Notes: generated by a model not told the origin, from the letters alone. A stretch of DNA of 64,000 nt from Streptosporangium pseudovulgare (GCF_014648055.1 NZ_BMQJ01000011.1:218044-282043), one strand, 5' to 3'. Numbered from the stretch's first letter, positions 16,264 through 24,969 are shown. Numbers and translations: made by a program.

Positions 16264-16902
16264 TCACGGAGCGGGCCGGCGGTCCTCCATCTCCCACAGG
16301 TGGTCCAGGACGTGCCAGGCGATCCGGCGGGCGGCGTAGCGGGCCGGCCAGCCGCCCGGCACCACGGGCCCGTCCCCGGACGGCTCGGCCAGCACCGCGG
16401 CGATGTCCGCCCGCAGCGCCGCCAGGCCCGCCGCGTCGCGGAACGGCCGGTGCCGTACCCCGATCTTCCGCGCGTAGGAGCGCTCGGCCTCGATCACGTG
16501 GGCCACCATCTTGTCGCGGTCCCGGCCGCCGCCCCGCGGGCCCTTGCGCAGTTCCTCCGGGGAGGCCGCGGCCGCCTCGTCGAACAGCTCCCACGCCGCC
16601 CGGACCAGCGCGGCGGCCCGCGCCGCCTCGTCCGCCTCCACCGGCTTGCCGTCCAGCTCCGGAATCGCCTCGATCGCCCCGAAGTCGGTCGTCGTGCCGC
16701 CCCGGACCCGCTCCACGACCACCGGGTCACCCGGCTCGAACACCAGCCCGGCGCGCTCGGCGACCGGCCGGTAGCGCGGCGCGTAGTCCGCCAGCGCCTC
16801 CAGCGCCGACTCCTCCGACCGGCCGATGCGGCACCAACCGGGCCACCCGATCGCGCAGGCGAAGACCTTCTTCGGGCCGATCTCCAGATAAACGTCCGTC
16901 AT
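16264..16902 (-). CDS. DinB-like superfamily protein
   Basis: A 212-residue protein from ATG 16902 (MTDVYLEIGPKKVFACAIGWPGWCR). The second half carries the DinB/YfiT-type helical bundle pattern: KMVAHVIEAERSYARKIG with one His, and IAWHVLDHLWEMEDR with an H-x3-H pair near the end, which together could form the usual three-His metal site. Such enzymes often act as thiol-dependent transferases, for example with mycothiol, but the substrate is unknown. The N-terminal 60 residues are a separate small domain. Confidence 0.65.
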   Translation of the reverse strand: MTDVYLEIGPKKVFACAIGWPGWCRIGRSEESALEALADYAPRYRPVAERAGLVFEPGDPVVVERVRGGTTTDFGAIEAIPELDGKPVEADEAARAAALVRAAWELFDEAAAASPEELRKGPRGGGRDRDKMVAHVIEAERSYARKIGVRHRPFRDAAGLAALRADIAAVLAEPSGDGPVVPGGWPARYAARRIAWHVLDHLWEMEDRRPAP

Positions 16903-16957
16903 ACCGCCCCAGCGTGCCACCGGAACCTGACAGCACCCGTCAGGTACGGCGGGCCCG

Positions 16958-17743
16958 TCACACCCCCGAGTCGATCATGTCGACCAGGTCCGCCACCGAG
17001 TTGACCACCTGGGACGGGCGGAACGGGTAGCGGTCCACCTGGTCGCCGCCCATGACGCCGGTGAGCACCAGGATCGTGTGCAGCCCCGCCTCCATGCCCG
17101 AGACGATGTCGGTGTCCATCCGGTCGCCGATCATCGCGGTGCTCTCGCTGTGCCCGTCGATGGCCCGCAGCGCGCTGCGCATCATCATCGGGTTGGGCTT
17201 GCCGATGAAGTACGGCGAGACGCCCGTCGCCTTGGTGATCATCGCCGCGACCGCGCCGGTGGCCGGCAGCGACCCCTCGGTGGACGGGCCCACCGGGTCG
17301 GGGTTGGTGGCGATGAACCGGGCGCCGCCCTCGATCAGCCGGACGGCCCGGGTGACCTGCGTGAAGCTGTAGGTGCGGGTCTCACCGAGCACCACGTAGT
17401 CGGGGTCGATGTCGGTCAGCACGTACCCCGCCTCGTGCAGGGCGGTGGTCAGCCCGGCCTCCCCTATCACGTAGGCGGAGCCGCCGGGGCGCTGCAGGTT
17501 GAGGAACTGGGCGGTGGCGAGCGCCGACGTCCAGATCGCCTCCGGCGGAATGTCCAGCCCCGCCGCGCGCAGCCGTACGGCCAGGTCCCGCTGCGTGTAG
17601 ATGGAGTTGTTGGTCAGGACCATGAACCGCTTGCCGGACTCGCGCAGGCGCCGGATGAACTCGTCGGCGCCGGGCACGGGGTGCCCCTCGTGGACGAGCA
17701 CCCCGTCCATGTCCGACAGCCAGCACTCGATCGGCTTGCGCAT
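16958..17743 (-). CDS. HAD superfamily phosphatase, subfamily IIA (NagD/p-nitrophenylphosphatase-like)
   Basis: A 261-residue protein. Motif I is LSDMDGVLV with the nucleophile and acid Asp (D10 and D12), motif II is MVLTNNS, and motifs III/IV are FIGKPNP and MIGDRMDTDI. The large C2-type cap between motifs II and III is typical of the IIA group (NagD, AraL, phosphoglycolate phosphatase). ATG 17743 is preceded by GGTGGAG. The substrate cannot be read from the sequence. It is not overlapped with the neighbouring LLM gene (137-bp gap). Confidence 0.88.
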   Translation of the reverse strand: MRKPIECWLSDMDGVLVHEGHPVPGADEFIRRLRESGKRFMVLTNNSIYTQRDLAVRLRAAGLDIPPEAIWTSALATAQFLNLQRPGGSAYVIGEAGLTTALHEAGYVLTDIDPDYVVLGETRTYSFTQVTRAVRLIEGGARFIATNPDPVGPSTEGSLPATGAVAAMITKATGVSPYFIGKPNPMMMRSALRAIDGHSESTAMIGDRMDTDIVSGMEAGLHTILVLTGVMGGDQVDRYPFRPSQVVNSVADLVDMIDSGV

Positions 17744-17880
17744 CTCCACCGTTCCCCCATCTTCCATGGCATCGGGATCAAACAGTCCGTCGGGACAAGG
17801 ATGGCAGGAGGGCTGCGAGCGGCGCGCGGGAGGTCGGGACGCGGGGGAACCGGGACGTGAAAGGCCGGGAGGCCGGGAGG

Positions 17881-18780
17881 TCAGGGCGCGAGGGCCTCCA
17901 GCGCCGCCTCGGCGCGGCGCATCGACTCCACCGGGTCGGCGTCCGGCGAGCCGATCTCCGGGTCGAAGTTGAGGTCGTGGAAGACGTCGGTGACGCCCTT
18001 GGCCTCCAGCCGGTCCACGTCCCGGCGGATCTCCTCGAACGAGCCGGTCATCGGCGTCCGGCCGGGGCCGTCCGACGGCCGGACCCGGGTGACGCACCGC
18101 GTGACGAACCGCAGTCCCCCCGGGTCGCGTCCGGCCTCCCGAGCCGCCTCCTTTACGATGTAGATTTTTTGATCGATGCCGTCGAGGTCCTCCCGGCTCG
18201 CGCTGATCCAGCCGTCCGCCAGCCGCCCCGCGCGGCGCAGAGCGGGCTCCGCGCCCCCGCCCAGCAGGATCGGCGGCGGGGTGAGCGGCTTCGGGTCCTG
18301 GTGCACCGGCGGCAGCCGGTAGAACTCCCCCCGGTGCTCGACGACGTCCTCCGCCCAGAGCCGGCGCAGCAGGTGGACGAACTCCTCCCCCCGCCGGCCG
18401 CGCAGCTCGAACGGCACTCCGGAGGCGACGAACTCCTCCCGCAGCCACCCCAGCCCGAGTCCCACGTCCAGCCGCCCGCCCGACACCGCCTGCAGGGTGG
18501 CGAGCTGCTTGGCCGTCAGCGCGGGCGAGGCGAACGGCATGTTCAGCACCGCCACCCCCAGCCTGATGCGGGAGGTCACCCCGGCGAGATAGGCGAGCGT
18601 GACCACCGGGTCGTGCACGCTGCGGTACACCGGGCCCATCGGGTGCCCCTGCGGGTACAGCAGCCGCTGGAAGGTCCACACCTCGTGGTAGCCGAGTTCC
18701 TCGGCTCTGCGGGCGACCCGCGTCATGTTGCCCGGCGTCGCCCAGGACCCCGACACCGGCACCGCGAATCCGATCCTCAT
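17881..18780 (-). CDS. LLM class F420-dependent oxidoreductase
   Basis: A 299-residue TIM-barrel flavin/F420 enzyme of the luciferase-like monooxygenase family. Landmarks are MRIGFAVPVSGSWATPGNMTRVARRAEELGYHEVW at the start, TSRIRLGVAVLNMPFASP, the GGRLDVGLGLGWLREEF block that binds the cofactor phosphate, and PPILLGGGAEPALRRAGRLADGW. These fit actinobacterial TIGR03619-like F420 oxidoreductases; the substrate is unknown. A short AT-rich patch (about 18155-18182) encodes GIDQKIYIVKE with codons unusual for this genome. A long spacer rich in GGTACGGCGG-type repeats lies upstream. Confidence 0.86.
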   Translation of the reverse strand: MRIGFAVPVSGSWATPGNMTRVARRAEELGYHEVWTFQRLLYPQGHPMGPVYRSVHDPVVTLAYLAGVTSRIRLGVAVLNMPFASPALTAKQLATLQAVSGGRLDVGLGLGWLREEFVASGVPFELRGRRGEEFVHLLRRLWAEDVVEHRGEFYRLPPVHQDPKPLTPPPILLGGGAEPALRRAGRLADGWISASREDLDGIDQKIYIVKEAAREAGRDPGGLRFVTRCVTRVRPSDGPGRTPMTGSFEEIRRDVDRLEAKGVTDVFHDLNFDPEIGSPDADPVESMRRAEAALEALAP

Positions 18781-19008
18781 GCACCGCACTGTATGCCGCG
18801 CGGCGCGCCGGGCCCGGACTCCGGCACGGCGCGCCCCGGACTCCGGCACGGCGCGCTCCCGGCGCCGGTACGGCGGACCCTCCCGGCACCCGTACGGCGG
18901 GACCGGGACCGGCGCGACGGAGCCGGGACCGGGACCGGGACCGGGGCCGCACGCCGGGCTCCCCGGCGGCGGTACGGCGGGACCGGCGATCGGTGGTTCA
19001 CTTGGCGG

Positions 19009-20076
19009 GTGAGCGACAGCGACGATCTCATCGACGACCTCCGGCGGCTGGCCGAGCGGCACGGCGACGGCCCCGCCGAGGTCGTCCCGACCCGGCCGGA
19101 CGTGGTGATCGTCCGGGCCGGGTCCATCGTGGTCAAGGCTCACGGCCCCGGCTCGCCGCGGGAGCCGCTGGAGCTGCGGGTGCGGGCCGCGGCGCATCCG
19201 GCGCTGCGCGGGATCGTGCTCGGGCCGGTGACCGAGGAGGTCACCGCCGTGCGCGGCAGGCTCGTCACCGTGTGGCCCGCGGGCACCCCGGTGGACCCGG
19301 GCGACCCGGACGCGGCCCCGTGGGCGGCGGCGGCGCGGCTGCTGGCCCGGCTGCACGCCGTACCGGCGCGGGCGCTGCCCCCGCTGCCCCCGGCGGGCGG
19401 CCCGGCCCGGGTCGCGGCGACGGTCGCCCGGCTGGAGGGCCGCTCCCCCGCCGCGGACCTGGTGCGCCGCACCCTGGCCTGCCTGCCCCTGCCCGGTTCG
19501 CCCGTCTCCCCGGACTCACCGGGTTCCCCGGACGGCTTCGCCGCCCCCGCCGCGGGGCTGCCCGGCCCCCGCGTCCCCCTCGACTCCGCCGGCGCTCCCG
19601 GATCCCCCGGCTCTCCCGGCGCCTCCGGTCTCCCGGGCGTGCCCGTCACGCCCGGTGCGACGGGCGCCGCCGCGGGTTCGCTCGCCCACGGCGACTGGCA
19701 CATGGGCCAGCTCGTCAGCGTCGGGGGCGAGTGGATCCTCATCGACATCGACGACCTGGGGACCGGCGACCCGGCCTGGGACCTGGCGCGGCCCGCGGCG
19801 TGGTTCGCGGCCGGGCTGCTGGAGCCGTCCGTCTGGCACGGCTTCCTCGCCGCCTACCGGGCGGCCGGCGGGCGCGCCGCCGGAGCCGAGGGCGACGACC
19901 CGTGGCCGCGGCTCGACCTGCCCGCCCAGGCGATGACCGTGCAGCTCGCGGCGGCCTCGATCGACAAGGCCGAGCGGGCCGGCCGGCCGCTGGACGAGGT
20001 CGAGCACGCCCTCCTCGACACGTGCGAGAAGATTGCCCGGGCCAGAAACGCCTGCCACGGCGCACCCGCGCAGTAG
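19009..20076 (+). CDS. Aminoglycoside phosphotransferase (APH) family kinase
   Basis: A 355-residue protein from GTG 19009. The N-lobe contains VVIVRAGSIVVKAH (ATP-binding Lys), and the catalytic loop LAHGDWHMGQLV gives Asp 229. IDIDDLGTGDPAWDLARP supplies the metal-binding Asp residues. It resembles APH/choline-kinase-like enzymes; there is no evidence that it acts on an antibiotic. Between the lobes, residues about 163-222 form a Gly-Ser-Pro-rich, collagen-like insert that is not part of the fold. It is upstream of a small zinc-ribbon gene on the same strand (46-bp gap). Confidence 0.8.
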   Translation: MSDSDDLIDDLRRLAERHGDGPAEVVPTRPDVVIVRAGSIVVKAHGPGSPREPLELRVRAAAHPALRGIVLGPVTEEVTAVRGRLVTVWPAGTPVDPGDPDAAPWAAAARLLARLHAVPARALPPLPPAGGPARVAATVARLEGRSPAADLVRRTLACLPLPGSPVSPDSPGSPDGFAAPAAGLPGPRVPLDSAGAPGSPGSPGASGLPGVPVTPGATGAAAGSLAHGDWHMGQLVSVGGEWILIDIDDLGTGDPAWDLARPAAWFAAGLLEPSVWHGFLAAYRAAGGRAAGAEGDDPWPRLDLPAQAMTVQLAAASIDKAERAGRPLDEVEHALLDTCEKIARARNACHGAPAQ

Positions 20077-20122
20077 GTTATGGGTACTTCAAGGAAACGC
20101 GAACAACAAGGAGATCGGCCAC

Positions 20123-20392
20123 ATGCAGTGCCCGAAGTGCCGGGGCCTGATGCGCACCTACGAGCGCAACGGCGTCCACATCGACCAGTGCGAGAGCTGT
20201 CGAGGGATCTTCCTTGACTACGGCGAGCTGGAGACCCTCACCCGCATCGAGAGCCAGTGGTCCCAGCAGCACCACTCCGCGCCGCCGCCTCCCCCGCCGG
20301 CGCACGGCGCCCCGGGCTGGGGTGCGCCGCACCACGGTCACTACGGCCACCACCGCCAGCGCAGCTGGGTGGGCATGCTCTTCTCGACCTGA
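20123..20392 (+). CDS. TFIIB-type zinc-ribbon protein
   Basis: An 89-residue protein. CPKC at residues 3-6 and CESC about 20 residues later form a four-Cys zinc ribbon of the zf-TFIIB kind, followed by RGIFLDYGELETL. The C-terminus is Pro/His/Gly-rich (PPPPPPAHGAP, HHGHYGHHRQR). AAGGAGAT sits 8 bases before ATG 20123. The function is unknown; such proteins may bind nucleic acid. Two hairpins follow the stop codon. Confidence 0.85.
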   Translation: MQCPKCRGLMRTYERNGVHIDQCESCRGIFLDYGELETLTRIESQWSQQHHSAPPPPPPAHGAPGWGAPHHGHYGHHRQRSWVGMLFST

Positions 20393-20400
20393 CCGGCCGC

Positions 20401-20459
20401 CGCGCCCGCCCTCCCCGCCCCGGCGAAGGCGGGCGCGGCCCGCCCGCCCGGGGCGGGCC
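20401..20459 (+). terminator. Two successive strong hairpins
   Basis: CGCGCCCGCC (20401-20410) pairs with GGCGGGCGCG (20428-20437), and GGCCCGCCC (20437-20445) pairs with GGGCGGGCC (20451-20459) over a 5-base loop. They lie 9 bp after the zinc-ribbon stop and ahead of the convergent lipoprotein gene. There is no U-tract. Confidence 0.55.
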
Positions 20460-20462
20460 GCC

Positions 20463-20542
20463 GTCAGGTCGGGCCGCCGTCAGGTCGGGCTGCCGTCAGG
20501 TCGGGCTGCCGTCAGGTCGGGAAGTCGTCAGGTCGGGAAGTC
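20463..20542. repeat. 16-bp tandem repeat, five copies, across a stop codon
   Basis: GTCAGGTCGGG recurs at 20463, 20479, 20495, 20511 and 20527 with an exact 16-bp period; copies 3 and 4 are nearly identical. The stop of the minus-strand lipoprotein gene (20528-20530) lies in the fifth copy, and on the minus strand each copy reads CCGACCTGA. Confidence 0.92.
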
Positions 20543-21508
20543 GCCCGGCTTGACCCGCCGGGAGCGGGCGTTGCCCCCGATGACGGGGTTCAGGGTGAGG
20601 GTCCAGTTCTTCCAGCTGATCTGGGTCGCGGTGTAGGTCGTCCGGAACCGCAGCGCCTTCTCGAACCGCTCGAAGGCGCACGACCGGGTGAAGGTCCCGG
20701 CCCGGGAGTCCCAGTCGTCGCCGAGGGTGTAGTAGACCTTGTAGCTGCCGTCCCGCACGCCGCGGACCTTGAACTTCGACTTCTTGCGCACGTAGACGGT
20801 GACGACCTTCTTCTTCCCCCGCACCAGGACGACGACGGCGTCCTGGCGGTTGCCGTTGCGCAGCTCCAGGTAGCCGCGCCCGGTACGGCTCTCGGACCGG
20901 ATGTAGCGGCCGTTGGGCAGGCGGCGGGTGCGCTGCGCGGCCGCCTTGACCGGCACGACGTCGGCGGGGTATCCGGTCAGCGAGCTCGCGGCCTCACGCA
21001 CCGCGGGCAGCTCGTCCTCGCGCTCCATCCTGGTCAGCACGGCCGGGCCGGTGCAGACCTCCTGGTTCTGCGCCTCCTGGCGCGCGGTGTCGAAGGCGGC
21101 GGCGAACCGGCGCAGCGCCGTCAGGTAGGCGTCGTGCGCGGTCCCGACCTCGGTGGGCGGTGTCAGCTCCGCCAGCCGGGTCACCGCGTCGTTCACCGTG
21201 GTCGAGGCCCGCTCCAGCCGCCCGTCGAGGCTCTTCGGCCCGTCGGCCGCGGCGAGTTTCCGCAACGCGTCGCGCACTGGGCCGCGCGCCTTCTCCAGTT
21301 CGCTCCGGTACGCCTCGGCGGTCAGGACGGCGGGGGCCGGCGTGCCGGAGGAGGAGGTCGTCCCGCCGGCCCCCGCGCCGGTCGCGGGCCGGTCTGCGGC
21401 GGGCTCGCGGTCGCCTGCCGTGCAGGCGCACAGGGTCAGGGCGGTGATCACGACGCAGGAAAGCAGCCGGGGGGTGGTCACCTGTCCCACTATCGCCTGA
21501 TAGATCAT
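20528..21508 (-). CDS. Putative lipoprotein of unknown function
   Basis: A 326-residue protein with a lipobox-like LTLCAC after a hydrophobic stretch (LLSCVVITALTLCAC), so lipidation near Cys 29 is likely. ATG 21508 or GTG 21484 could start it. The middle is helical and polar with one Cys (NQEVCTGPAV). The C-terminal 130 residues are beta-rich and basic (YLELRNGNRQDAVVVLVRGKKKVVTVYVRKKSKFKVRGVRDGSYKVYYTLG). The end of the coding sequence runs into the 16-bp minisatellite. I do not recognise the family. Confidence 0.7.
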   Translation of the reverse strand: MIYQAIVGQVTTPRLLSCVVITALTLCACTAGDREPAADRPATGAGAGGTTSSSGTPAPAVLTAEAYRSELEKARGPVRDALRKLAAADGPKSLDGRLERASTTVNDAVTRLAELTPPTEVGTAHDAYLTALRRFAAAFDTARQEAQNQEVCTGPAVLTRMEREDELPAVREAASSLTGYPADVVPVKAAAQRTRRLPNGRYIRSESRTGRGYLELRNGNRQDAVVVLVRGKKKVVTVYVRKKSKFKVRGVRDGSYKVYYTLGDDWDSRAGTFTRSCAFERFEKALRFRTTYTATQISWKNWTLTLNPVIGGNARSRRVKPGDFPT

Positions 21509-21560
21509 CGCACGTCAATGGCGGATCCCCAGCCCGCCACCGCTATATCTACCAATACAG

Positions 21561-21617
21561 ATAAATAGCGCTCAGTAAGATGAATTTTCCTTCAAAGTGA
21601 ATAAATGCGCTATTTAT
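21561..21617. promoter_or_regulatory. AT-rich island with an 11-bp perfect inverted repeat
   Basis: ATAAATAGCGC (21561-21571) and GCGCTATTTAT (21607-21617) are exact reverse complements separated by 35 bp. The second arm covers the stop codon of the PAP2 gene (21610-21612). The island (about 21530-21615) is the upstream region of the lipoprotein gene and is far richer in A+T than its surroundings. It could be a promoter/operator region or a weak terminator of the PAP2 gene. Confidence 0.45.
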
Positions 21618-22161
21618 GGATGCCCGGCAACAGCCGCCGGACGGTCAGCCCCGCCGCCATGCCGGTGACCGCCCCGGCGAGCACGTCGCCCGGGTAGTGG
21701 ACGCCGGTGTAGACGCGGGAGAAGCAGACCCCCGCGGCCAGCGCGCCGATCGGGACCGCGACCGCCGGGGGCGCCTCCAGCGCCACGGCCGTGGCGAACG
21801 CGGCGGCGGAGGCGGAGTGGCCGGACGGGAACGAGGCCGACACCGGCCTGCGGATCAGCCGCTCCAGCGGCAGCCCCTCGGCCGAGGGGCGGGTGCGGCC
21901 GAAGATCTGCTTGCCCACCAGGTTCACCAGCGGGCTGGCCAGGCTGATCGCGAGCAGGCCGCGCGTCGCGGCGCGGCGCAGCGGCCGGCGGCCGGTGGCC
22001 GCCAGCGCCCCGGCCAGCCCGGCCCACAGCAGCGAGTTGTCGGCGGCGCGGGACAGCGCGGGCACGAAACGCTCCAGGCCGGGCAGATGCGCCCCCGCCA
22101 CCGCGGCGAAGAGCCTCCGGTCCAGCCTGCTCAGCCATGACCTCACCCGCATGCGCACCAC
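21610..22161 (-). CDS. PAP2 superfamily phosphatase (membrane)
   Basis: A 183-residue protein with all three PAP2 signature motifs: KQIFGRTRP (K-x6-RP), FPSGHSAS (PSGH), and SRVYTGVHYPGD (SR-x5-H-x3-D). Five to six hydrophobic segments surround them. Members remove phosphate from lipid phosphates such as undecaprenyl diphosphate or phosphatidic acid on the outer face of the membrane. The substrate cannot be fixed. GTG/ATG starts near 22161 are equivalent; the N-terminus is basic. Confidence 0.88.
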   Translation of the reverse strand: MVRMRVRSWLSRLDRRLFAAVAGAHLPGLERFVPALSRAADNSLLWAGLAGALAATGRRPLRRAATRGLLAISLASPLVNLVGKQIFGRTRPSAEGLPLERLIRRPVSASFPSGHSASAAAFATAVALEAPPAVAVPIGALAAGVCFSRVYTGVHYPGDVLAGAVTGMAAGLTVRRLLPGIHK

Positions 22162-22204
22162 CTTCCCGTACGGCCTCTCGCCTTCCCGCGCGGCCGGCCG
22201 ACCC

Positions 22205-22306
22205 TCTCACCGTCTTCCCGCACGGCTTCCCGCACGGCAGCCCTTTCCACGCGGCCGACCGGCCGTCTCACCGTCTTCCCGCACGCCCGCCCTTTCCACG
22301 CGGCCG
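22205..22306. repeat. Imperfect direct repeat, two copies of about 41-53 bp
   Basis: A 20-bp block at 22205-22224 recurs exactly at 22266-22285, and an 18-bp block at 22240-22257 recurs at 22289-22306; the second copy lacks about 12 bp in between. It lies upstream of the PAP2 gene. Confidence 0.8.
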
Positions 22307-22424
22307 GCCGTCCTCTCCGCCCGGCCGTCCGCGGAACGGACGACCGGAACGGACGACCGGACGCGTGCTTCCGTGTCGCCGCCCCACCCGCCGGGGCGTA
22401 CCGCGTCCGTCTCCCGCCCGTCCG

Positions 22425-22844
22425 TCAGCCGACGGTGATCCGGAAGACGGCGTCGCCCGAGGCGCGCCTGCTCGCGTCGTCCGGGGGCGTCCGGCCGTTC
22501 TGGCAGCGGCGGCAGTTGGAGATCGTGACGGTGGTCGTGCCCGGGTGCTTGGCGTTGAAGATGAAGTAGCGGGCCGGGCCCGCGGCGCCGGAGGCGGGGC
22601 TGGGTTCCTCGCTGATGAAGGAGGCCACCGCGACGTCGGGCAGATCGCCCATCTCCCAGTCGTCGCCGGCCCGCTCGTCGTCGTCCACCGCCAGCGCGAA
22701 CCGCGCGCCCGGGGTGACCCGGACCTCCACGGTCCTGCCGACGCTCCCGTGGAAGACCGTGCCGACGTCCTTGACGGCGCTTCCGGAGCCGCAGCCCCCG
22801 GCCAGCGTCACCAGCAGCAGGGCGACCAGCCCCGTTCGGTACAT
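22425..22844 (-). CDS. Lipoprotein with chagasin-like (inhibitor I42) domain
   Basis: A 139-residue protein from ATG 22844. MYRTGLVALLLVTLAGGC gives a signal peptide with lipobox LAGGC. The mature part has GDDWEMGDLPDVAVASFISEEP and FIFNAKHPGTTTVTISNCRRC, an immunoglobulin-like layout similar to chagasin-type cysteine protease inhibitors. The match is partial: the usual NPTTGY loop is not obvious. A surface-attached inhibitor or binding protein is inferred. Two Cys in NCRRC may form a disulfide. Confidence 0.6.
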   Translation of the reverse strand: MYRTGLVALLLVTLAGGCGSGSAVKDVGTVFHGSVGRTVEVRVTPGARFALAVDDDERAGDDWEMGDLPDVAVASFISEEPSPASGAAGPARYFIFNAKHPGTTTVTISNCRRCQNGRTPPDDASRRASGDAVFRITVG

Positions 22845-22941
22845 CACCCGGCTCAGCGTAGCGAGCCGCACCGGCACCGCCCCGGAGGGCACCGCCGTAC
22901 GGCCCGGCGGCGTCCGGGGCCCGGAACCACCGGCGGGGCGG

Positions 22942-24969
22942 TCAGGCGCCGGCGAGGCGGGAGCGGTAGACGCGCCGGGCGCGCTCGTAGAGGGCCAGGT
23001 GGTCGTCGAGCTGCCCGGGACGGTCGAAGACCCCGAGGTCGCGGACCATCGCCTCCAGTCCGTCCAGCCAGTCCAGGCACCAGCGGACGTCCTCGGGCCT
23101 GGCCACGTGGCGGCCGGCCACGTCGAGGTAGACCGGGCTGGTGTGGGCGTGGACGCCCTCACCGGTCAGTGACCGCTCGTGCGGGCCGCCGACGGCCACC
23201 GCGACGACGTAGGTGGGGTCGCCGGCGATCAGTTCCGCGGTCAGCTCGCCGGGCGGCCCCTCGGCCAGGACGCCGTCGGCGGTGCGGATCTCCAGCCGCT
23301 CCACCTCGGGGCCGATCGAGCGCACGACGATCGGGACCCGGTCGCCGGGCGAGAGGTCCAGGGTTTCGCCGGGTCCCCGGCCGCCGGCCGACAGCTCCAG
23401 CCAGGGGCCGGTGGTGCCGAAGGTGCGGCCCCGCCGTACGGCCTCGGCGAACGAGGCGGCGGTGAGCGGTCCGTCCACCCGGGCGTAGACGCGGGCCCAG
23501 CCCGGCGGGTTGGACTGGTTGCCGCGCCGGGCGAAGGAGATCATCGCGTCGGTGCCCGCGGTGACCGCGAGCCGGTTGCCCGCGCCGATCAGCCGCCGGT
23601 AGATCGCGGCGGGCCCGGTGATCGTGGTCTGGCTGAGCACGTCGAGGCTGTCGACCAGGCCGAGCGCGGCGTCGGCGACGATCTCCCGCGCCGTGCAGTT
23701 GCGGCCCGAGGCCAGGCCCACCTCGGGGCCGTCGGCGTCGGTGGCCGCGGCGTGGAAGGGGTGGCTGTAGCCGAGGAGCGCCCCGAGGCCGCGGAGTTCC
23801 TCGCAGCCGGTGGCGTTGGGCGGCCAGTCGGCGGTGCCGGCGAAGCCGGTGTGGAACCGTCCGGGCGGGGCCGAGACGCCGAAGGCGTACAGGTGGCCGA
23901 GCAGGTCGTTGCGGTACTCGACGCCGAGCCTGGCCAGGTGGGTGGCGTCCGACCACGGCAGGTCCCGCCCCGCCCAGTGCGCCAGCGCCTCGGCGTCGTA
24001 GACGCGCGGGGAGGAGACGTTCCCGGCGACCAGGTTGAGCACGTGCAGGTCCTCGCCGTGCTGGATGGCGGCGGCGTGCTCGGGCAGGCCGACGGTGTCG
24101 CCGGCCCAGTTGAGGTGGACGTGCATGTCGCCGCCGTACCAGCCGCGTGCCGCGGCGTCGTAGAGGCGCTCCGGGGTCAGCTCGACCAGGGTCTCCTCGC
24201 CGGCCGCCGGGGTGACCTCCACCTGGGCGGCGCCGTACTCCATGCCCCGGGTCACCCGCACGGTCAGCCGTTCGGCGGGGACGTCCAGCACGACGTCGTC
24301 GCCGTGGAAGTAGGGCAGCACGTGGTAGTCGCGGCGGGCGGGGACGCCCTCGGGGTACCAGCCCTGCTCGTGCTCGCCGTGGACGCTCCACCGGCAGGGG
24401 AACCCGGCGCGCAGCCGCAGGCGGGCGGTGGCGGCCGGGCGGGTCAGCGCCGAGAGGTCCACGCGGCGGCCGTCGGCGACGACCTCGCTCGCGCTGGTGA
24501 TCCCGACCAGCCGGGCGCCGCGCGGGGCGATCTCGTGGGTCTCGCCGTCCACCGTGACGGTGGTCCTCCCGTCGCGGGCGGAGTCGAGCAGCAGGGTCGT
24601 GCGCAGCGGCCGGTCGTCCAGTACGGCCTGCGGAAGCGCCTCCAGGGTGTGGCCGCCGGGGGTGAGGCGGAGCGCGGCGAGGTTGTCACGGACCCGCCCG
24701 TCCAGGACGTTGCGCACGATCTCGTCCATGTCGAGCTGGACCAGGCGGGTGCGCCGCTCCTGGGGGGACAGGTCCGGGTGGCGGGCGGCGACCATGGCGT
24801 GGCAGACGTCCCAGAAGGTGTCGGTGCCCATGAGGTAGGCGTCGGTCGCCATGGACTTGACGTAGAAGATGGGGTTCTCACCCCAGGTGACGCCGTGCTC
24901 GGCCAGCAGCCGGCGGTACTCCTCGGTGGCCCGGGCGACGGCGGGCGGCAGGAGCGGGTCGTGGCACAT
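22942..24969 (-). CDS. CehA/McbA family metallohydrolase
   Basis: A 675-residue protein. The PHP-type metal motif is GWYGGDMHVHLNWAGD (His pair), with further ligand candidates in GYSHPFH and VTAGTDAMISFARRG. This is the CehA/McbA family, whose founding members hydrolyse the carbamate insecticide carbaryl; most relatives have unknown substrates. The first 270 residues contain a helical region and a beta domain (WSVHGEHEQGWYPEGV). No signal peptide is seen. ATG 24969 is preceded by GGGGAGGAAcc. It is a single gene with its own upstream region. Confidence 0.8.
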   Translation of the reverse strand: MCHDPLLPPAVARATEEYRRLLAEHGVTWGENPIFYVKSMATDAYLMGTDTFWDVCHAMVAARHPDLSPQERRTRLVQLDMDEIVRNVLDGRVRDNLAALRLTPGGHTLEALPQAVLDDRPLRTTLLLDSARDGRTTVTVDGETHEIAPRGARLVGITSASEVVADGRRVDLSALTRPAATARLRLRAGFPCRWSVHGEHEQGWYPEGVPARRDYHVLPYFHGDDVVLDVPAERLTVRVTRGMEYGAAQVEVTPAAGEETLVELTPERLYDAAARGWYGGDMHVHLNWAGDTVGLPEHAAAIQHGEDLHVLNLVAGNVSSPRVYDAEALAHWAGRDLPWSDATHLARLGVEYRNDLLGHLYAFGVSAPPGRFHTGFAGTADWPPNATGCEELRGLGALLGYSHPFHAAATDADGPEVGLASGRNCTAREIVADAALGLVDSLDVLSQTTITGPAAIYRRLIGAGNRLAVTAGTDAMISFARRGNQSNPPGWARVYARVDGPLTAASFAEAVRRGRTFGTTGPWLELSAGGRGPGETLDLSPGDRVPIVVRSIGPEVERLEIRTADGVLAEGPPGELTAELIAGDPTYVVAVAVGGPHERSLTGEGVHAHTSPVYLDVAGRHVARPEDVRWCLDWLDGLEAMVRDLGVFDRPGQLDDHLALYERARRVYRSRLAGA

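Noticed and set aside
17857..19008. Upstream in-frame extension of the APH-like gene
   Set aside because: It is antisense to the F420 oxidoreductase gene and has shadow composition; GTG 19009 directly precedes the folded domain.
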